Below, one piece after another: positions 8,875-19,047 of a stretch of DNA of 64,000 nucleotides. Where the stretch lies: NCBI RefSeq assembly GCF_005405165.1, contig NZ_BJDN01000005.1, positions 62,001 to 126,000 of the forward strand. The letters are read 5' to 3'. The number at the start of each line of letters is the position of its first letter. The first letter of the stretch is position 1. This DNA comes from Loigolactobacillus binensis (GTDB lineage Bacteria > Bacillota > Bacilli > Lactobacillales > Lactobacillaceae). Below the pieces are notes generated by a model. The model did no database searches. It had not been told where the DNA came from and saw nothing but the letters and a program-made list of their open reading frames with translations. The position numbers and the translations under genes were made by a program.

Positions 8875-9252
8875 TTATAGAACAACTGGCCGCGTTATTT
8901 TCTTACTTCCGGCGATCACTAAGCCAAAATCTTGCTCAGTCAGCGGCTGGCTTACCCGTAACCCATTTTGGGCCAAGATCGTAAAGGGATAATCTAATTC
9001 CACCGCTACCCGCAAGTAACGGTTGATCAGGGTCTTCCCCATCCGTCCGTTAATGTAGATCCGCATACCCGGATAACGCTTCAAAACATCCCGGACTAAA
9101 CTTTCGGCCTTAGTCGTGCGCAATTGTTTGATCGTCAATGCTAACGCCACTCGCTCACGAAAATTCCCCAGAAACGAGCGCTTTTCATCTGGTTTTAATT
9201 GTGGTTGGCCGAAAACATGGCTTTTTAAATAATCTTGAATATCATCTGCCAT
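8875..9252 (-). CDS. yueI: YueI-family (DUF1694) protein
   Basis: A 125-residue soluble protein matching the YueI/DUF1694 family of Firmicutes: an N-terminal RxxFLGxFRERV segment, then a fold with INGRMGKTLINRYLRVA and LTEQDFGLVIA. No biochemical function is established for the family. It has its own ribosome binding site and ends exactly at the stop of the convergent transporter gene. Confidence 0.8.
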   Translation of the reverse strand: MADDIQDYLKSHVFGQPQLKPDEKRSFLGNFRERVALALTIKQLRTTKAESLVRDVLKRYPGMRIYINGRMGKTLINRYLRVAVELDYPFTILAQNGLRVSQPLTEQDFGLVIAGSKKITRPVVL

Positions 9253-9403
9253 TTAGAAACATCCTCTCAATGTTTTTGTTCTACTGCCATGTTACAATAA
9301 TAGTGCGACAAATCAACCGAATATTGGTACCGTCACAAATTCATAACCAATGTTCAATATCAGCTGTGCACAGTGTGCGCCTGCTGGTATAAAGGAGCCT
9401 TTT

Positions 9404-9436
9404 ATGATGAGTAATAAGAAACGTATTTCCCAATAA
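9404..9436 (+). CDS. Possible 10-residue leader peptide upstream of hflX
   Basis: AAAGGAG is followed 6 bases later by ATGATG and a ten-codon frame (MMSNKKRISQ) that stops 37 bases before hflX. The Shine-Dalgarno is as good as that of hflX. It could be a regulatory uORF or simply chance. I see no clear terminator hairpin between it and hflX. Confidence 0.3.
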   Translation: MMSNKKRISQ

Positions 9437-9473
9437 TTAACCGTAACTTAAGTTTGAATTTTAGGGAGGAAAT

Positions 9474-10748
9474 ATGCAAGAAATCGAATTAACAAAAGTT
9501 TTGATCGGTGGGGTCAGCCAGAACCAAGCCTATTTTGAAAGCGACATGGCTGAATTGGCCGAGTTGGTCAAAGCCAATAATATGACCGTAGTTGGTGATA
9601 TTCGCCAAAACTTAGAACGTAGTGTGGCGGCGACCTATTTTGGTAGTGGTAAACTGGACGAAATTCGCCAATTAGCGGCCGAAAATGAAGCCCACACCTT
9701 AGTGGTCAATGACGAATTAAGTCCGTCGCAAATTCGCAATCTGGAACGCGACCTCAAAATGAATTTATTGGATCGAACTGGCTTGATCCTAGCTATCTTT
9801 GCCAACCGCGCAAAAAGCCGTGAAGCCAAAATGCAAGTTCAGATCGCACGCCTACAATATGAATTACCACGGTTACGGGTCGGCGAACAGGCCAATATGA
9901 TGCAACAAGGCGGCGGACCTGGCTTCGCCAATCGTGGTAGTGGTGAAACTAAACTGGAAATGAACCAACGGACGATCAAAAATAAAATTAGTCAATTGCG
10001 CCACGAATTAAAAACGATGGAAGTCGCCGAACAAACAAAACGGGCACAACGTGAGCGGGCAGCCATTCCAACGGTGGCGTTAGTGGGGTATACCAACGCC
10101 GGCAAATCAACAACTATGAATGGTTTATTGCGCCATTTTGATGCTGCCACCACTAAAACCGTTTTCGAGCGCGATATGTTATTTGCGACTCTAGATACCA
10201 GTGTGCGGGAGATCACCTTACCCGATAATAAAAAGTTTTTGCTCAGCGATACCGTTGGTTTCATTAATAAGTTGCCTACACAGTTAGTAAAAGCCTTTCG
10301 TTCTACCTTGGCCGAAGCGGCCGGCGCAGATTTATTGGTACAAGTGATCGACTTTTCTGACCCTAATTACCAAGAAATGATCAAGGTCACCGAAAAAACA
10401 TTGCACGCCATGGGGATTGCTGATATTCCAATGATCTACGCCTACAATAAGGCCGATCGGCAAGCAAATACCGCCTTTCCATTACAAACCGGCGAGCATG
10501 ACCTAGTTTATTCAGCAAATGATCAGGCCTCACTGGAATTATTGACCCAGATGATCACCAAGGAATTATTTGCCGATCTAACTAAAGTCACGTTCTTGAT
10601 TCCGTTTGCTGATGGTAAATGGGTCGATTACCTCAACGAACGGGCCAGCGTTTTAGCTCAAGATTATACTGCTAACGGTACGCAATTAACGGTTGAAGTA
10701 ACGCCAGAAGACCGGCAACGTTTGGCCAAGTATCTTGTTGAAGTTTAA
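9474..10748 (+). CDS. hflX: Ribosome-associated GTPase HflX
   Basis: A 424-residue GTPase that binds the 50S subunit and splits stalled or hibernating ribosomes. The N-terminal HflX domain and helical linker are present, including the glycine-rich QQGGGPGFANRGSGETKLE segment near 145-162. G1 is GYTNAGKST at 205-213, G3 is DTVGF and G4 is NKAD. GGGAGG lies just upstream of the ATG. It is monocistronic with a terminator downstream. Confidence 0.95.
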   Translation: MQEIELTKVLIGGVSQNQAYFESDMAELAELVKANNMTVVGDIRQNLERSVAATYFGSGKLDEIRQLAAENEAHTLVVNDELSPSQIRNLERDLKMNLLDRTGLILAIFANRAKSREAKMQVQIARLQYELPRLRVGEQANMMQQGGGPGFANRGSGETKLEMNQRTIKNKISQLRHELKTMEVAEQTKRAQRERAAIPTVALVGYTNAGKSTTMNGLLRHFDAATTKTVFERDMLFATLDTSVREITLPDNKKFLLSDTVGFINKLPTQLVKAFRSTLAEAAGADLLVQVIDFSDPNYQEMIKVTEKTLHAMGIADIPMIYAYNKADRQANTAFPLQTGEHDLVYSANDQASLELLTQMITKELFADLTKVTFLIPFADGKWVDYLNERASVLAQDYTANGTQLTVEVTPEDRQRLAKYLVEV

Positions 10749-10823
10749 ACCACGGCTCCCAAAATTTTTAGCGTCGGTACTGTAGCATTAATATTTTAGT
10801 GATAAAGGTACACCAACACTTTA

Positions 10824-10858
10824 GGCAGTCTATTCCGTTTTGAATAGGCTGCTTTTTT
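10824..10858 (+). terminator. Terminator after hflX
   Basis: Hairpin GCAGTCTATTC / GAATAGGCTGC followed by six Ts. Confidence 0.85.
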
Positions 10859-10924
10859 GTTTTACTTAAGCAATGTATCATTTATACTTAAGGTAGAAAA
10901 ATGCTACCACGGAGGTGCTGAATA

Positions 10925-11074
10925 ATGGCCTGGCAATACTATCTACTCATGGTTGGCTTTCTACTTGCAGTTGGTTTTGAACTCTGGTTCAGTGCGCACA
11001 TCAGTCCCTGGTGGTTGTTAGCTTTGGTCCCAACATTGGCCATACTTCTGATCAAAAGTCGCCGCCATAAATAG
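10925..11074 (+). CDS. Small membrane protein (49 residues), unknown
   Basis: Short gene with a good Shine-Dalgarno (GGAGGTG, about 7 bases before the ATG). The product has two hydrophobic segments (YLLMVGFLLAVGFELWF and WWLLALVPTLAILLI) and a basic end (KSRRHK), typical of a small two-helix membrane protein. I recognise no family. It is flanked on both sides by terminators, so it is probably its own transcript. Confidence 0.6.
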   Translation: MAWQYYLLMVGFLLAVGFELWFSAHISPWWLLALVPTLAILLIKSRRHK

Positions 11075-11164
11075 ACCCGGTTAACATCAATTTAGACTAC
11101 GGCTTAATTAAACGCTGGGGTTGAAGTAGTGCTCTACCACACTTGAGCTGCGTTGCGCCGTAAC

Positions 11165-11215
11165 AAAAAATCAACGTTACGACCACAAAATAACGCGGTC
11201 AACGTTGATTTTTTT
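11165..11215. terminator. Bidirectional terminator
   Basis: Inverted repeat AAAATCAACGTT / AACGTTGATTTTTTT. It closes the tyrA-aroK operon on the minus strand and the small gene on the plus strand. Confidence 0.75.
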
Positions 11216-11218
11216 ACC

Positions 11219-11749
11219 TCAGGCTAGTTTTTCTTGATTCAGTGCTACTTGGGCCAAAAACTGTTGGATCTGTTGACTAACTTGTTCTGGTGTCTGGGTA
11301 TCGGTAACTACGATGTGGTTGGCCACAGATTGATAGAGTGGCTCGCGCCGTTGCCATAAGTCACGTAAGCCCGCTTCGCCTAATTGTTGGACTAAGGGGC
11401 GACCATCATCATCTTTGATCCGTTCAAAAATAGTTGTCGGTCCAGTTTGCAAGTAGATCACTGGGATCGCAGTTTGCTGTAATAATTCACGATTTGGCGC
11501 TGATTCAACGACCCCACCACCAGTGGATAAAATACCACTTTTAGCAAAGGCCTGCCGTAAAACTTCGGTCTCTAACTTTCGAAAAGCAGGTTCTCCAGAA
11601 TCAGCAAAGATCTGTTTGATCGATTTTCCGGCAGTCGCCACGATCTCGTCATCCAAATCAATTTGCGGACGTTTAAAATTAGCGGCTAACACCTCACCAA
11701 CGGTTGTTTTGCCTGTGCCCATGAAACCAACTAAAATAACATCTAACAT
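11219..11749 (-). CDS. aroK: Shikimate kinase
   Basis: A 176-residue kinase that phosphorylates shikimate in chorismate synthesis. P-loop GFMGTGKTT is at residues 8-16, the shikimate-binding DDE is near 34-36, GGG near 78-80, and the lid arginine lies in DDGRPLV. It follows tyrA by two bases, with its ribosome binding site (AGGAGGG) inside the end of tyrA, so the two are translationally linked. It is part of the T-box-controlled aromatic operon. Confidence 0.93.
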   Translation of the reverse strand: MLDVILVGFMGTGKTTVGEVLAANFKRPQIDLDDEIVATAGKSIKQIFADSGEPAFRKLETEVLRQAFAKSGILSTGGGVVESAPNRELLQQTAIPVIYLQTGPTTIFERIKDDDGRPLVQQLGEAGLRDLWQRREPLYQSVANHIVVTDTQTPEQVSQQIQQFLAQVALNQEKLA

Positions 11750-11751
11750 TA

Positions 11752-12852
11752 TTACGCCCTCCTTAGGATATTGATTTGTTGTGCAGCTAATAATTGCTGT
11801 GCCTGCGCTTGTGCGGCGGCGCTGGAAAAGGTTAACTGTAAAATACCACTTAACTCTTCACGCGTTTCCAACACTTGAATATTAACTAGTTGAATTTGCG
11901 CTTGCGCCAAGATCGTGGTCACCTCCGCAATGGCCCCAGTTCGATCAGGAATATCAACAAAAACGTCGAAAAATCCGGGAATCGCCCCTGCTTTTTGAGG
12001 ATTGATCGCATCGCGCGTGACCTTAGCTTGCTTGAAAAAATTCAATAATGCAGTCTGATCACGGGTCGTCATCGCTTGCTCTAAATCGGTCAGATCTGCG
12101 ATATAACGCTGAAGGATCTGTTGGATCTCAGCAGTGTTGGTCAATAAAATATCGGCCCACATCTGCGGATCGGATGAAGCGATCCGGGTCATATCCCGAA
12201 AACCACCAGCAGCCAACCGCAACGCCGTCGGTGAATCCTGAAATTGCTGCGTCGTCTCATTGACTAATGTAGCAGCTAACATATGGGGAACATGACTGAG
12301 CATCCCCACAATGTGATCATGTTCGGCGGGTGCCACCTGTAAAAACTTAGCGTGCGTTCCGGCCAACAAACGTTGTAGCCGCGCCACTTGTAGTGGTGCC
12401 ACATTTTGTTGTGGCACCAAGAAGAAGTAAGCACTGCGGAATAAGTCAGCATTAGCGGCGTGGATCCCCGATTTGTGTGAACCTGCCATTGGATGACCGC
12501 CGATCACTGTAATACCTTGTGCCGCTAATGGTGCAGCAGCAGCCAGCACAGTCTGTTTGGTACTGCCGGTATCAGTAACGATAGCGTTGGGCTTCAAAGT
12601 AACCGTCGTTAATTGCTGGAGCGAAGTTGCAATATTTTTGACCGGCGTCGCTAAGATGATCACATCGGCCCGTGACGCCACCGCCGTTAAACTTGTCCCA
12701 ATCTCATCAATGATCCCCGTTTGTTTAGCAAAGCGTAGGCCGGCCAGATCACGATCAAGTCCGATCAGATAAGTGTCAGCCACCTCCTGTTTAAGCGCAA
12801 GCGCGAGTGAACCACCGATCAAACCTAAGCCTTCAATAACCACTGTTGTCAT
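11752..12852 (-). CDS. tyrA: Prephenate dehydrogenase with C-terminal ACT domain
   Basis: A 366-residue enzyme that makes 4-hydroxyphenylpyruvate for tyrosine. The N-terminal NAD-binding motif is GLGLIGGSLALALK. GGHPMAGSHKSGI and the HDHIVGMLSHVPH segment are prephenate dehydrogenase signatures. The last 75 residues (VFVDIPDRTGAIAEVTTIL...) form an ACT domain, usually a tyrosine sensor. The ATG at 12852 is chosen because GAGGTG lies 8 bases upstream; a GTG three codons earlier overlaps it. Confidence 0.93.
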   Translation of the reverse strand: MTTVVIEGLGLIGGSLALALKQEVADTYLIGLDRDLAGLRFAKQTGIIDEIGTSLTAVASRADVIILATPVKNIATSLQQLTTVTLKPNAIVTDTGSTKQTVLAAAAPLAAQGITVIGGHPMAGSHKSGIHAANADLFRSAYFFLVPQQNVAPLQVARLQRLLAGTHAKFLQVAPAEHDHIVGMLSHVPHMLAATLVNETTQQFQDSPTALRLAAGGFRDMTRIASSDPQMWADILLTNTAEIQQILQRYIADLTDLEQAMTTRDQTALLNFFKQAKVTRDAINPQKAGAIPGFFDVFVDIPDRTGAIAEVTTILAQAQIQLVNIQVLETREELSGILQLTFSSAAAQAQAQQLLAAQQINILRRA

Positions 12853-12916
12853 GACTGACACCTCATTTCATTTTTATTTAAAACAGTCCGTTAAACGGCT
12901 CCTTTAGCCATTCTAT

Positions 12917-13135
12917 AAAAAAAGTCCCTGCTGTCTTATGACAACAGGGACGATTTACCGTGGTACCACCCAGCTTCAGAAATTATTCTGCACTTATTCA
13001 TCGATAATGGTTAAACCCATTGCTGCCGCAAAATAATTCGTTTTATTACCCTGCTTGGCTTGCACCGACCGCCAATTCTCTGTTCACTGAGGTAATACAC
13101 TACTGTAAGCATTGTGCCAACAAATCCGAATATTA
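12917..13135 (-). promoter_or_regulatory. T-box riboswitch leader of tyrA-aroK
   Basis: On the minus strand the T-box core GGGTGGTACCACGG (12958-12971) precedes a terminator hairpin GTCCCTG/CAGGGAC (12924-12951) and seven Ts. Further 5' is a Stem I with a typical AGAGAATTGGCGG...AAGCCAAG apical part and ATTACC/GGTAAT pairing. The specifier region reads GAATTATTT (13031-13039), which contains TAT; tyrosine is plausible given the downstream gene but is not proven. The TGGT bulge fits a discriminator A, as in tRNA-Tyr. Confidence 0.9.
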
Positions 13136-13220
13136 AATTATTATGAGAATAGCACATGAAATGAAAAGCGTCAACTTTATTTTGACCAGTAACTAGTTTT
13201 AAGCGCGCTTAATAATGCGC

Positions 13221-13547
13221 TTAGTCCTTGTTAACTGCGCTAAGCGTCATATTAATACTTTTCTGTTTATCCGTGACGATCACGATGGTGCCTTGCCCTA
13301 AGAAATCAGTCGGCCCATTATAAGCTAATGTGACTTCTTCGGCAACATGACCATTTTCCTGCATGACTAAAACGTAAATATTGGTATCATCATGATCGTC
13401 GCTAAACGCGATTGCTAACGGTGAAGAAACGATTTTCTTTTGCTGCCGAAAATCACTGATGGTTTGCCACAATAAGCTGATCACAGCCGCAGGAACGCGC
13501 GCTTTAACTTCATCCGTTGTTTGCCGTTTTTTTGTTGGTTCAAACAT
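13221..13547 (-). CDS. Small soluble protein, possibly DUF960-like
   Basis: A 108-residue protein. The N-terminal pattern (MFEPTKKRQTTDEVKARVPAA, followed by LLWQTISDFRQQ) resembles DUF960 proteins of lactic acid bacteria, and the C-terminal half forms alternating beta strands. The resemblance is by eye. It is monocistronic; a weak GCGC-rich hairpin with TTAAGCGCGCTTAA lies just after the stop. Confidence 0.5.
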   Translation of the reverse strand: MFEPTKKRQTTDEVKARVPAAVISLLWQTISDFRQQKKIVSSPLAIAFSDDHDDTNIYVLVMQENGHVAEEVTLAYNGPTDFLGQGTIVIVTDKQKSINMTLSAVNKD

Positions 13548-13686
13548 AGCTTTACCTCATTTTATTAGAATTACTTTCTACTGTAACAAATTTTCACCTT
13601 TTCTTAAACTAAATCATCGCCAAAAATGGTGCTTAAGGGGTACAATAGATGTATAGTAACGATTTAAACAGAAAGTGGTGGTGACC

Positions 13687-13875
13687 ATGATGATCCAATT
13701 AAGTATTTTGATGATCCTATTAATGGCTGGCTTGATCGGCGTTAATTTCCGGCAATTGCAGGCAGTTAAAGTGCGTAGCCAACGGCCAATGAACCGCGCA
13801 ATGTTAGCGCGCGAATATGCTGCGGGTCGCCTAACAACTGCTGAATATCAACGGGCACTACGGCAATATCGTTAA
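13687..13875 (+). CDS. Small membrane protein with C-terminal SHOCT motif
   Basis: A 62-residue protein with one N-terminal membrane helix (LSILMILLMAGLIGVNF) and a C-terminal segment (LAREYAAGRLTTAEYQRAL) that fits the SHOCT motif (short C-terminal domain, probably oligomerising). The ATG at 13687 is preceded by AAGTGGTGGTG; upstream GTG codons in that purine tract are possible alternatives. The function is unknown. Confidence 0.6.
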   Translation: MMIQLSILMILLMAGLIGVNFRQLQAVKVRSQRPMNRAMLAREYAAGRLTTAEYQRALRQYR

Positions 13876-13891
13876 ACTTAATGATAGCGTT

Positions 13892-13921
13892 GCGCTGTGA
13901 ATCATGGCACAGCGCTATTTT
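13892..13921 (+). terminator. Terminator after the SHOCT gene
   Basis: Hairpin GCGCTGTG / CACAGCGC followed by TATTTTT. Confidence 0.75.
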
Positions 13922-13944
13922 TATACGCTATGCCACTTATTTCT

Positions 13945-13974
13945 TTGCCTAAACCTATTTTGCTTAGGTATAAT
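13945..13974 (+). promoter_or_regulatory. Promoter of the ribokinase gene
   Basis: TTGCCT, an 18-base spacer and a consensus TATAAT (13969-13974), about 30 bases upstream of the start. Confidence 0.6.
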
Positions 13975-14004
13975 GGAGATAAATTTAACTTTGGAGGCGT
14001 AATT

Positions 14005-14934
14005 ATGACTCACGTAACGATTCTTGGTAGCATCAACGTCGATACGATTCTACAGATTTCCCGTTTACCTAAACCAGGCGAAACTCTAGCCATGAGCGGT
14101 AAGCAAGTGGCCGGCGGCGGTAAAGGTGCCAATCAGGCCATCGCCGCGGCCAGAGCAAAGGCCGAAACGGCTTTTATCGGTAAGGTTGGCGACGATCCGA
14201 ATGGTAAACTAATGCGCCGGGCCTTAGAAGCCGCACAAATTGACATTACCCAGATCAGTACTAGTAATTACGCGGATACCGGTGAAGCCTTTATTTTGTT
14301 AGATGATGAGGGCCAAAACAGCATTTTAGTTGATGGTGGGACTAATCAAGAAATTAAAATTGCGGACATCGAAAGAGCGCAAGCCAGCATCGATGCCGCG
14401 GACTTTTTAATCGCACAATTTGAAACGCCCTTGACCACCACTTTAGCTGCCTTTCGCTACGCTAAATCGGTTGGCGTGACGACTATTTTAAATCCGGCAC
14501 CGGCTAAAACCGATTTAGACCCTGAATTACTTAAATTAACTGACTTGATCGTTCCTAATGAAACCGAAAGCGAAACTTTAACTGGGATCAAAGTCACCGA
14601 TGAACCTAGTATGCAGGCCGCGGCCCACGCTTTGCTCAACCAAGGCGTTAAGGCAGTGATCATTACTGTCGGCGCTAAAGGTGCTTATTATCAAACGAAA
14701 ACAGAACAAGGCTTCATCAAGGCTTTTAAAGTGGATGCCGTGGATACAACCGCAGCTGGTGACACCTTTATCGGTGCGTTAAGTTCCCAATTACAAGGTG
14801 ACCTTAGTAATTTAGCCAGTGCCATCCGCTTTGCCAATAAAGCTTCCTCACTGACCGTCCAAAAACTAGGGGCTCAACCTTCGATCCCCCACCTAAGCGA
14901 AATTTTAGCCGACGGCGATATTCAAAAAGCGTGA
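14005..14934 (+). CDS. rbsK: Ribokinase
   Basis: A 309-residue PfkB-family kinase that phosphorylates ribose at O5. The N-terminal GSINVDTIL and GGKGANQA motifs (near 38-45) and the C-terminal DTTAAGDTFIGAL motif with the catalytic aspartate are all present. The ATG at 14005 follows TTTGGAGG; a longer frame beginning at 13897 would run through the promoter. No ribose transporter or pyranase lies beside it. Confidence 0.9.
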   Translation: MTHVTILGSINVDTILQISRLPKPGETLAMSGKQVAGGGKGANQAIAAARAKAETAFIGKVGDDPNGKLMRRALEAAQIDITQISTSNYADTGEAFILLDDEGQNSILVDGGTNQEIKIADIERAQASIDAADFLIAQFETPLTTTLAAFRYAKSVGVTTILNPAPAKTDLDPELLKLTDLIVPNETESETLTGIKVTDEPSMQAAAHALLNQGVKAVIITVGAKGAYYQTKTEQGFIKAFKVDAVDTTAAGDTFIGALSSQLQGDLSNLASAIRFANKASSLTVQKLGAQPSIPHLSEILADGDIQKA

Positions 14935-14957
14935 TCTTACAATGATCACGCTTTTTT
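14924..14957. terminator. Terminator shared by rbsK and the yihY-like gene
   Basis: Hairpin AAAAGCGTGATC / GATCACGCTTTTTT, T-rich on both strands. It overlaps the ends of both convergent genes. Confidence 0.8.
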
Positions 14958-15848
14958 ATTATGGCGTCGTTCCCACCAATCCCGTAATTTACCGGGAATC
15001 GGTTGAATTTTGCCGTAAAAATATTCTTCGGTCAAGCGATTTAGGAAGGCGCTGAATAACATGATCTCCGCAATAAAAACCAACCAAAACATAAAGACGA
15101 TGAAGGTCCCGATCGCACCATAACTACTGACTGAGCGGGCAAAGTAGCGCACATATAAGGCAAAAAATTGCGATAAAGCCAACCAGCCGACACCGGTTAA
15201 TAAGGCGCCCGGAAGAACACAGCGCAGGTGTAACCGCACATTAGGAAGAAAATAAAACAGTAACAGTAAAATAATCAGCAACATTAACCCGGTTACTGGT
15301 AATTTTAATTGTGCAAACACGCGGGTGATCATTACCGGTAAGTTTAAGCGCGGGCCGATGTAATCCAGAATATCCTGACCGAACCCAAAAACTAGTACTA
15401 AGATCATAACGACTAAAACAAAAAAAAGCGTCATGATCAATGAAAATAAACGTGCTAATAAGGCGTTCTGTGGCGTTTTAATACCGTAAGCTTGATTAAT
15501 ACTATCGCGCAAGCTGACGATTCCCCGACTGGCCGACCACAATGTAACAACGGCCCCAACGGATAATAAGCTGCCACTACCTTCCGTTAAGAAAATTTTG
15601 ATCTGTGCCGCCAACATTTTATAAATCGAATGTGGTAATAACGCTTGAATATAGGTCAATACTTCCTTAACCGGAATATTCAGGAACGGTAACAAATTAC
15701 CGAGAAAAAGTAGTAATGGAAAAATCGACAGCAGCGCGTAGTAAGCAACCACCACTGAATTTTTACTAATATTGGCGGCCGAGTAGGCGGCTACCAACGG
15801 CGCACTTTTTCGTTGCCAATAAGTTAATTGCTGCCGAATTTTTTTCAT
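14946..15848 (-). CDS. YihY/BrkB-family membrane protein
   Basis: A 300-residue protein with six predicted helices. The N-terminal region SVVAYYALLSIFPLLLFLGNLLPF and the TLWSASRGI segment are typical of the YihY/UPF0761 family. The family was once mislabelled RNase BN; its role (transport or envelope) is unresolved. It is convergent with rbsK. Confidence 0.85.
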   Translation of the reverse strand: MKKIRQQLTYWQRKSAPLVAAYSAANISKNSVVVAYYALLSIFPLLLFLGNLLPFLNIPVKEVLTYIQALLPHSIYKMLAAQIKIFLTEGSGSLLSVGAVVTLWSASRGIVSLRDSINQAYGIKTPQNALLARLFSLIMTLFFVLVVMILVLVFGFGQDILDYIGPRLNLPVMITRVFAQLKLPVTGLMLLIILLLLFYFLPNVRLHLRCVLPGALLTGVGWLALSQFFALYVRYFARSVSSYGAIGTFIVFMFWLVFIAEIMLFSAFLNRLTEEYFYGKIQPIPGKLRDWWERRHNKKA

Positions 15849-15914
15849 TGCCGCCCCGCCTCGCTTTCTAGATCTAGTATAGCAAGTCCGACCATAAAAA
15901 AGAAAAGACCGGCG

Positions 15915-16544
15915 TTATTCACTAAGCCGCGCCACAAACGTTGCAAAATTGGCAGCCAAATCAGTTTGTTGTTGACCATCACCACGAACAACGCGCGGCG
16001 CTCCAGCCTGGGCATAGGAAAAGGCCAAGTAACGTTGCTCACTGGCGGCAAAAATTAACAATTGTTTCGCCTGACTTGCCGTTAATAAATCGTGCCGCGC
16101 TGCTTGATTTAAATAAACTAAATCGGCAGCAACGTTAGTTTGACTGCAACCGGCAAAGAAGTAACCAAAGCCTTGTAAAGCACCTAATTCCCGTAACATT
16201 TGTTGATAACCACGTGGTAGTGGTAACGGTAATGCAGCGGTCAAAGCGGTTAATTGCGCAGGTGTCAAACGGCTAGCAGGCAAAGGCGTCAGTTTTTGCT
16301 CGGCAATTAACTGCCGTAGATCAGCCAAAACATCTGGCTGTTTAGTGATCGGAACTTTTTCAATATCAAGCGCCGTTTCAAGCGCGCTTGATTGAGGCTG
16401 TTCATCTGATAATAGCGCTAAATTCTGGGCCAGCGCATTTTCGTTTTGTGGTGTTGTTTTAATTAAACGTCGTTGCCGTTCCTGGGTCGCACGTTGTAAA
16501 TTTTTAAGTTTATTTTTTAATTGTTTTTGCCGCTGCTTGGCCAT
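15915..16544 (-). CDS. Coiled-coil protein with SMI1/KNR4 (SUKH)-like C-terminal domain
   Basis: A 209-residue protein. The first 35 residues are strongly basic and probably helical (MAKQRQKQLKNKLKNLQRA). A central linker follows, then a C-terminal domain whose LPLPRGYQQMLRELGALQGFGYFFAG segment resembles the SMI1/KNR4 fold. SUKH proteins often act as immunity or scaffold proteins, but no toxin gene is next to it. The call is tentative. It is next to, and on the strand of, the SHOCT-containing protein gene. Confidence 0.45.
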   Translation of the reverse strand: MAKQRQKQLKNKLKNLQRATQERQRRLIKTTPQNENALAQNLALLSDEQPQSSALETALDIEKVPITKQPDVLADLRQLIAEQKLTPLPASRLTPAQLTALTAALPLPLPRGYQQMLRELGALQGFGYFFAGCSQTNVAADLVYLNQAARHDLLTASQAKQLLIFAASEQRYLAFSYAQAGAPRVVRGDGQQQTDLAANFATFVARLSE

Positions 16545-16559
16545 AATCGCTTACCTCCC

Positions 16560-16994
16560 TTAATCCAGGCGTAATATTTCTCGTTTCTTGGCTTCAAACT
16601 CTTCATCGGTCAGTAGCCCTTGATCCCGCATTGCTAAATAATCCATGATCAACTGCCCGTTGGCCACAAAATCATCTTCACCCCAGGCACTATTTTTATC
16701 GATCTGTTGTTCTAAAATTTGTTGTAATGTCAGAATAAAAGGTTCATCCGTTGCCATAAACCAGAATTCAATATTTTGTTCCGGCGCTTCCTTGGTCATT
16801 TTATAGGTCAGTTGCAAGTGCCCATTGGTAGCAGCGGTAGGTTTATGCATTTCCATTCCGATCATTGTGGTCCGCGGAATATTCGTTGTCACCAAGTTAC
16901 GGCGCAATCCAGATTTAACCGTTTGCTGGATGACTAAGTTTTGTTCATCTAAAAATAATTTAACCGCACTAGGCTTCTTGACTTTAATTTCCAT
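16560..16994 (-). CDS. Protein with C-terminal SHOCT motif, unknown function
   Basis: A 144-residue protein. The first 105 residues are mostly beta strands, possibly a PH-like fold. The last 28 (DYLAMRDQGLLTDEEFEAKK) are a clear SHOCT motif. There is no membrane helix. AGGGGGTT precedes the ATG. It lies 15 bases upstream of the SUKH-like gene on the same strand, so an operon is likely. Confidence 0.6.
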   Translation of the reverse strand: MEIKVKKPSAVKLFLDEQNLVIQQTVKSGLRRNLVTTNIPRTTMIGMEMHKPTAATNGHLQLTYKMTKEAPEQNIEFWFMATDEPFILTLQQILEQQIDKNSAWGEDDFVANGQLIMDYLAMRDQGLLTDEEFEAKKREILRLD

Positions 16995-17095
16995 CAGGCT
17001 AACCCCCTCTTCACACCGAGTATTCGTACTTCAAGTTTACCTTGCTAAGTAACGAAGCACAACATTCCCACCAGAGTATTTTTCATTCACCACAA

Positions 17096-17133
17096 AAAAG
17101 GTCATGCCGTAAGTAAACTACGCCATGACCTTC
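17096..17133 (-). terminator. Terminator of guaB
   Basis: Minus-strand hairpin AAGGTCATGGCGTA / TACGGCATGACCTT followed by Ts. Confidence 0.8.
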
Positions 17134-17161
17134 GCTAATATTTTTAAATAGCCGTTAAAAC

Positions 17162-18673
<1,512 letters not shown>

Positions 18674-18699
18674 TTAACTTAGATTTTAGTTTACCGACT

Positions 18700-18825
18700 A
18701 ACTTACCAGAGATAACCGGTAGCGTCAAGGGTTTTTAATCGTTTTTTCATAAACAAAATTTAAGAAACAATATCTTATGTTCGTGTTTTCCATATATAAT
18801 TTAATGACTTTATATTATTGTTCGG
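18700..18825 (-). promoter_or_regulatory. guaB promoter with upstream PurBox-like sites
   Basis: On the minus strand TTGACG (18728-18723), a 17-base spacer and TAAGTT (18705-18700). Upstream are TTATCCGAACAAT (18817-18829), which fits the PurBox consensus WWWNCCGAACWWT, and a weaker CACGAACAT (18777-18785). In Lactococcus PurR activates from upstream PurBoxes. The assignment is by motif only. Confidence 0.5.
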
Positions 18826-18829
18826 ATAA

Positions 18830-19047
18830 AAAATAATTGTTGAAGTAAATTGCGGCCGTTTAACCTGAAAAACGGCGCAGATACCTTAATCAGATTTCAT
18901 TCTAGCCGCTATTAGTTGAATATTGACTTAACCCAAGCAATTAAATCGTCCTAGCGGTGCTCAATTTAGTAATACTTAGCAAATAAATAGCACCGCTAAA
19001 AGTAACGAAAAAACTACTTTTAGCAGTGCTATTAAATTCTTGCGCGC
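18830..19047. other. Intergenic region with a strong hairpin
   Basis: No gene. It contains the inverted repeat AGCACcGCTAAAAGTA / TACTTTTAGCaGTGCT (about 18986-19034), which serves as a terminator for the DUF1129 gene. A further TAGCGGTGCT copy at about 18953-18962 can pair alternatively. Confidence 0.6.

Noticed and set aside
9138..9392. 84-codon frame antisense to the yueI-like gene
   Set aside because: Mostly a shadow of the yueI-like coding sequence.
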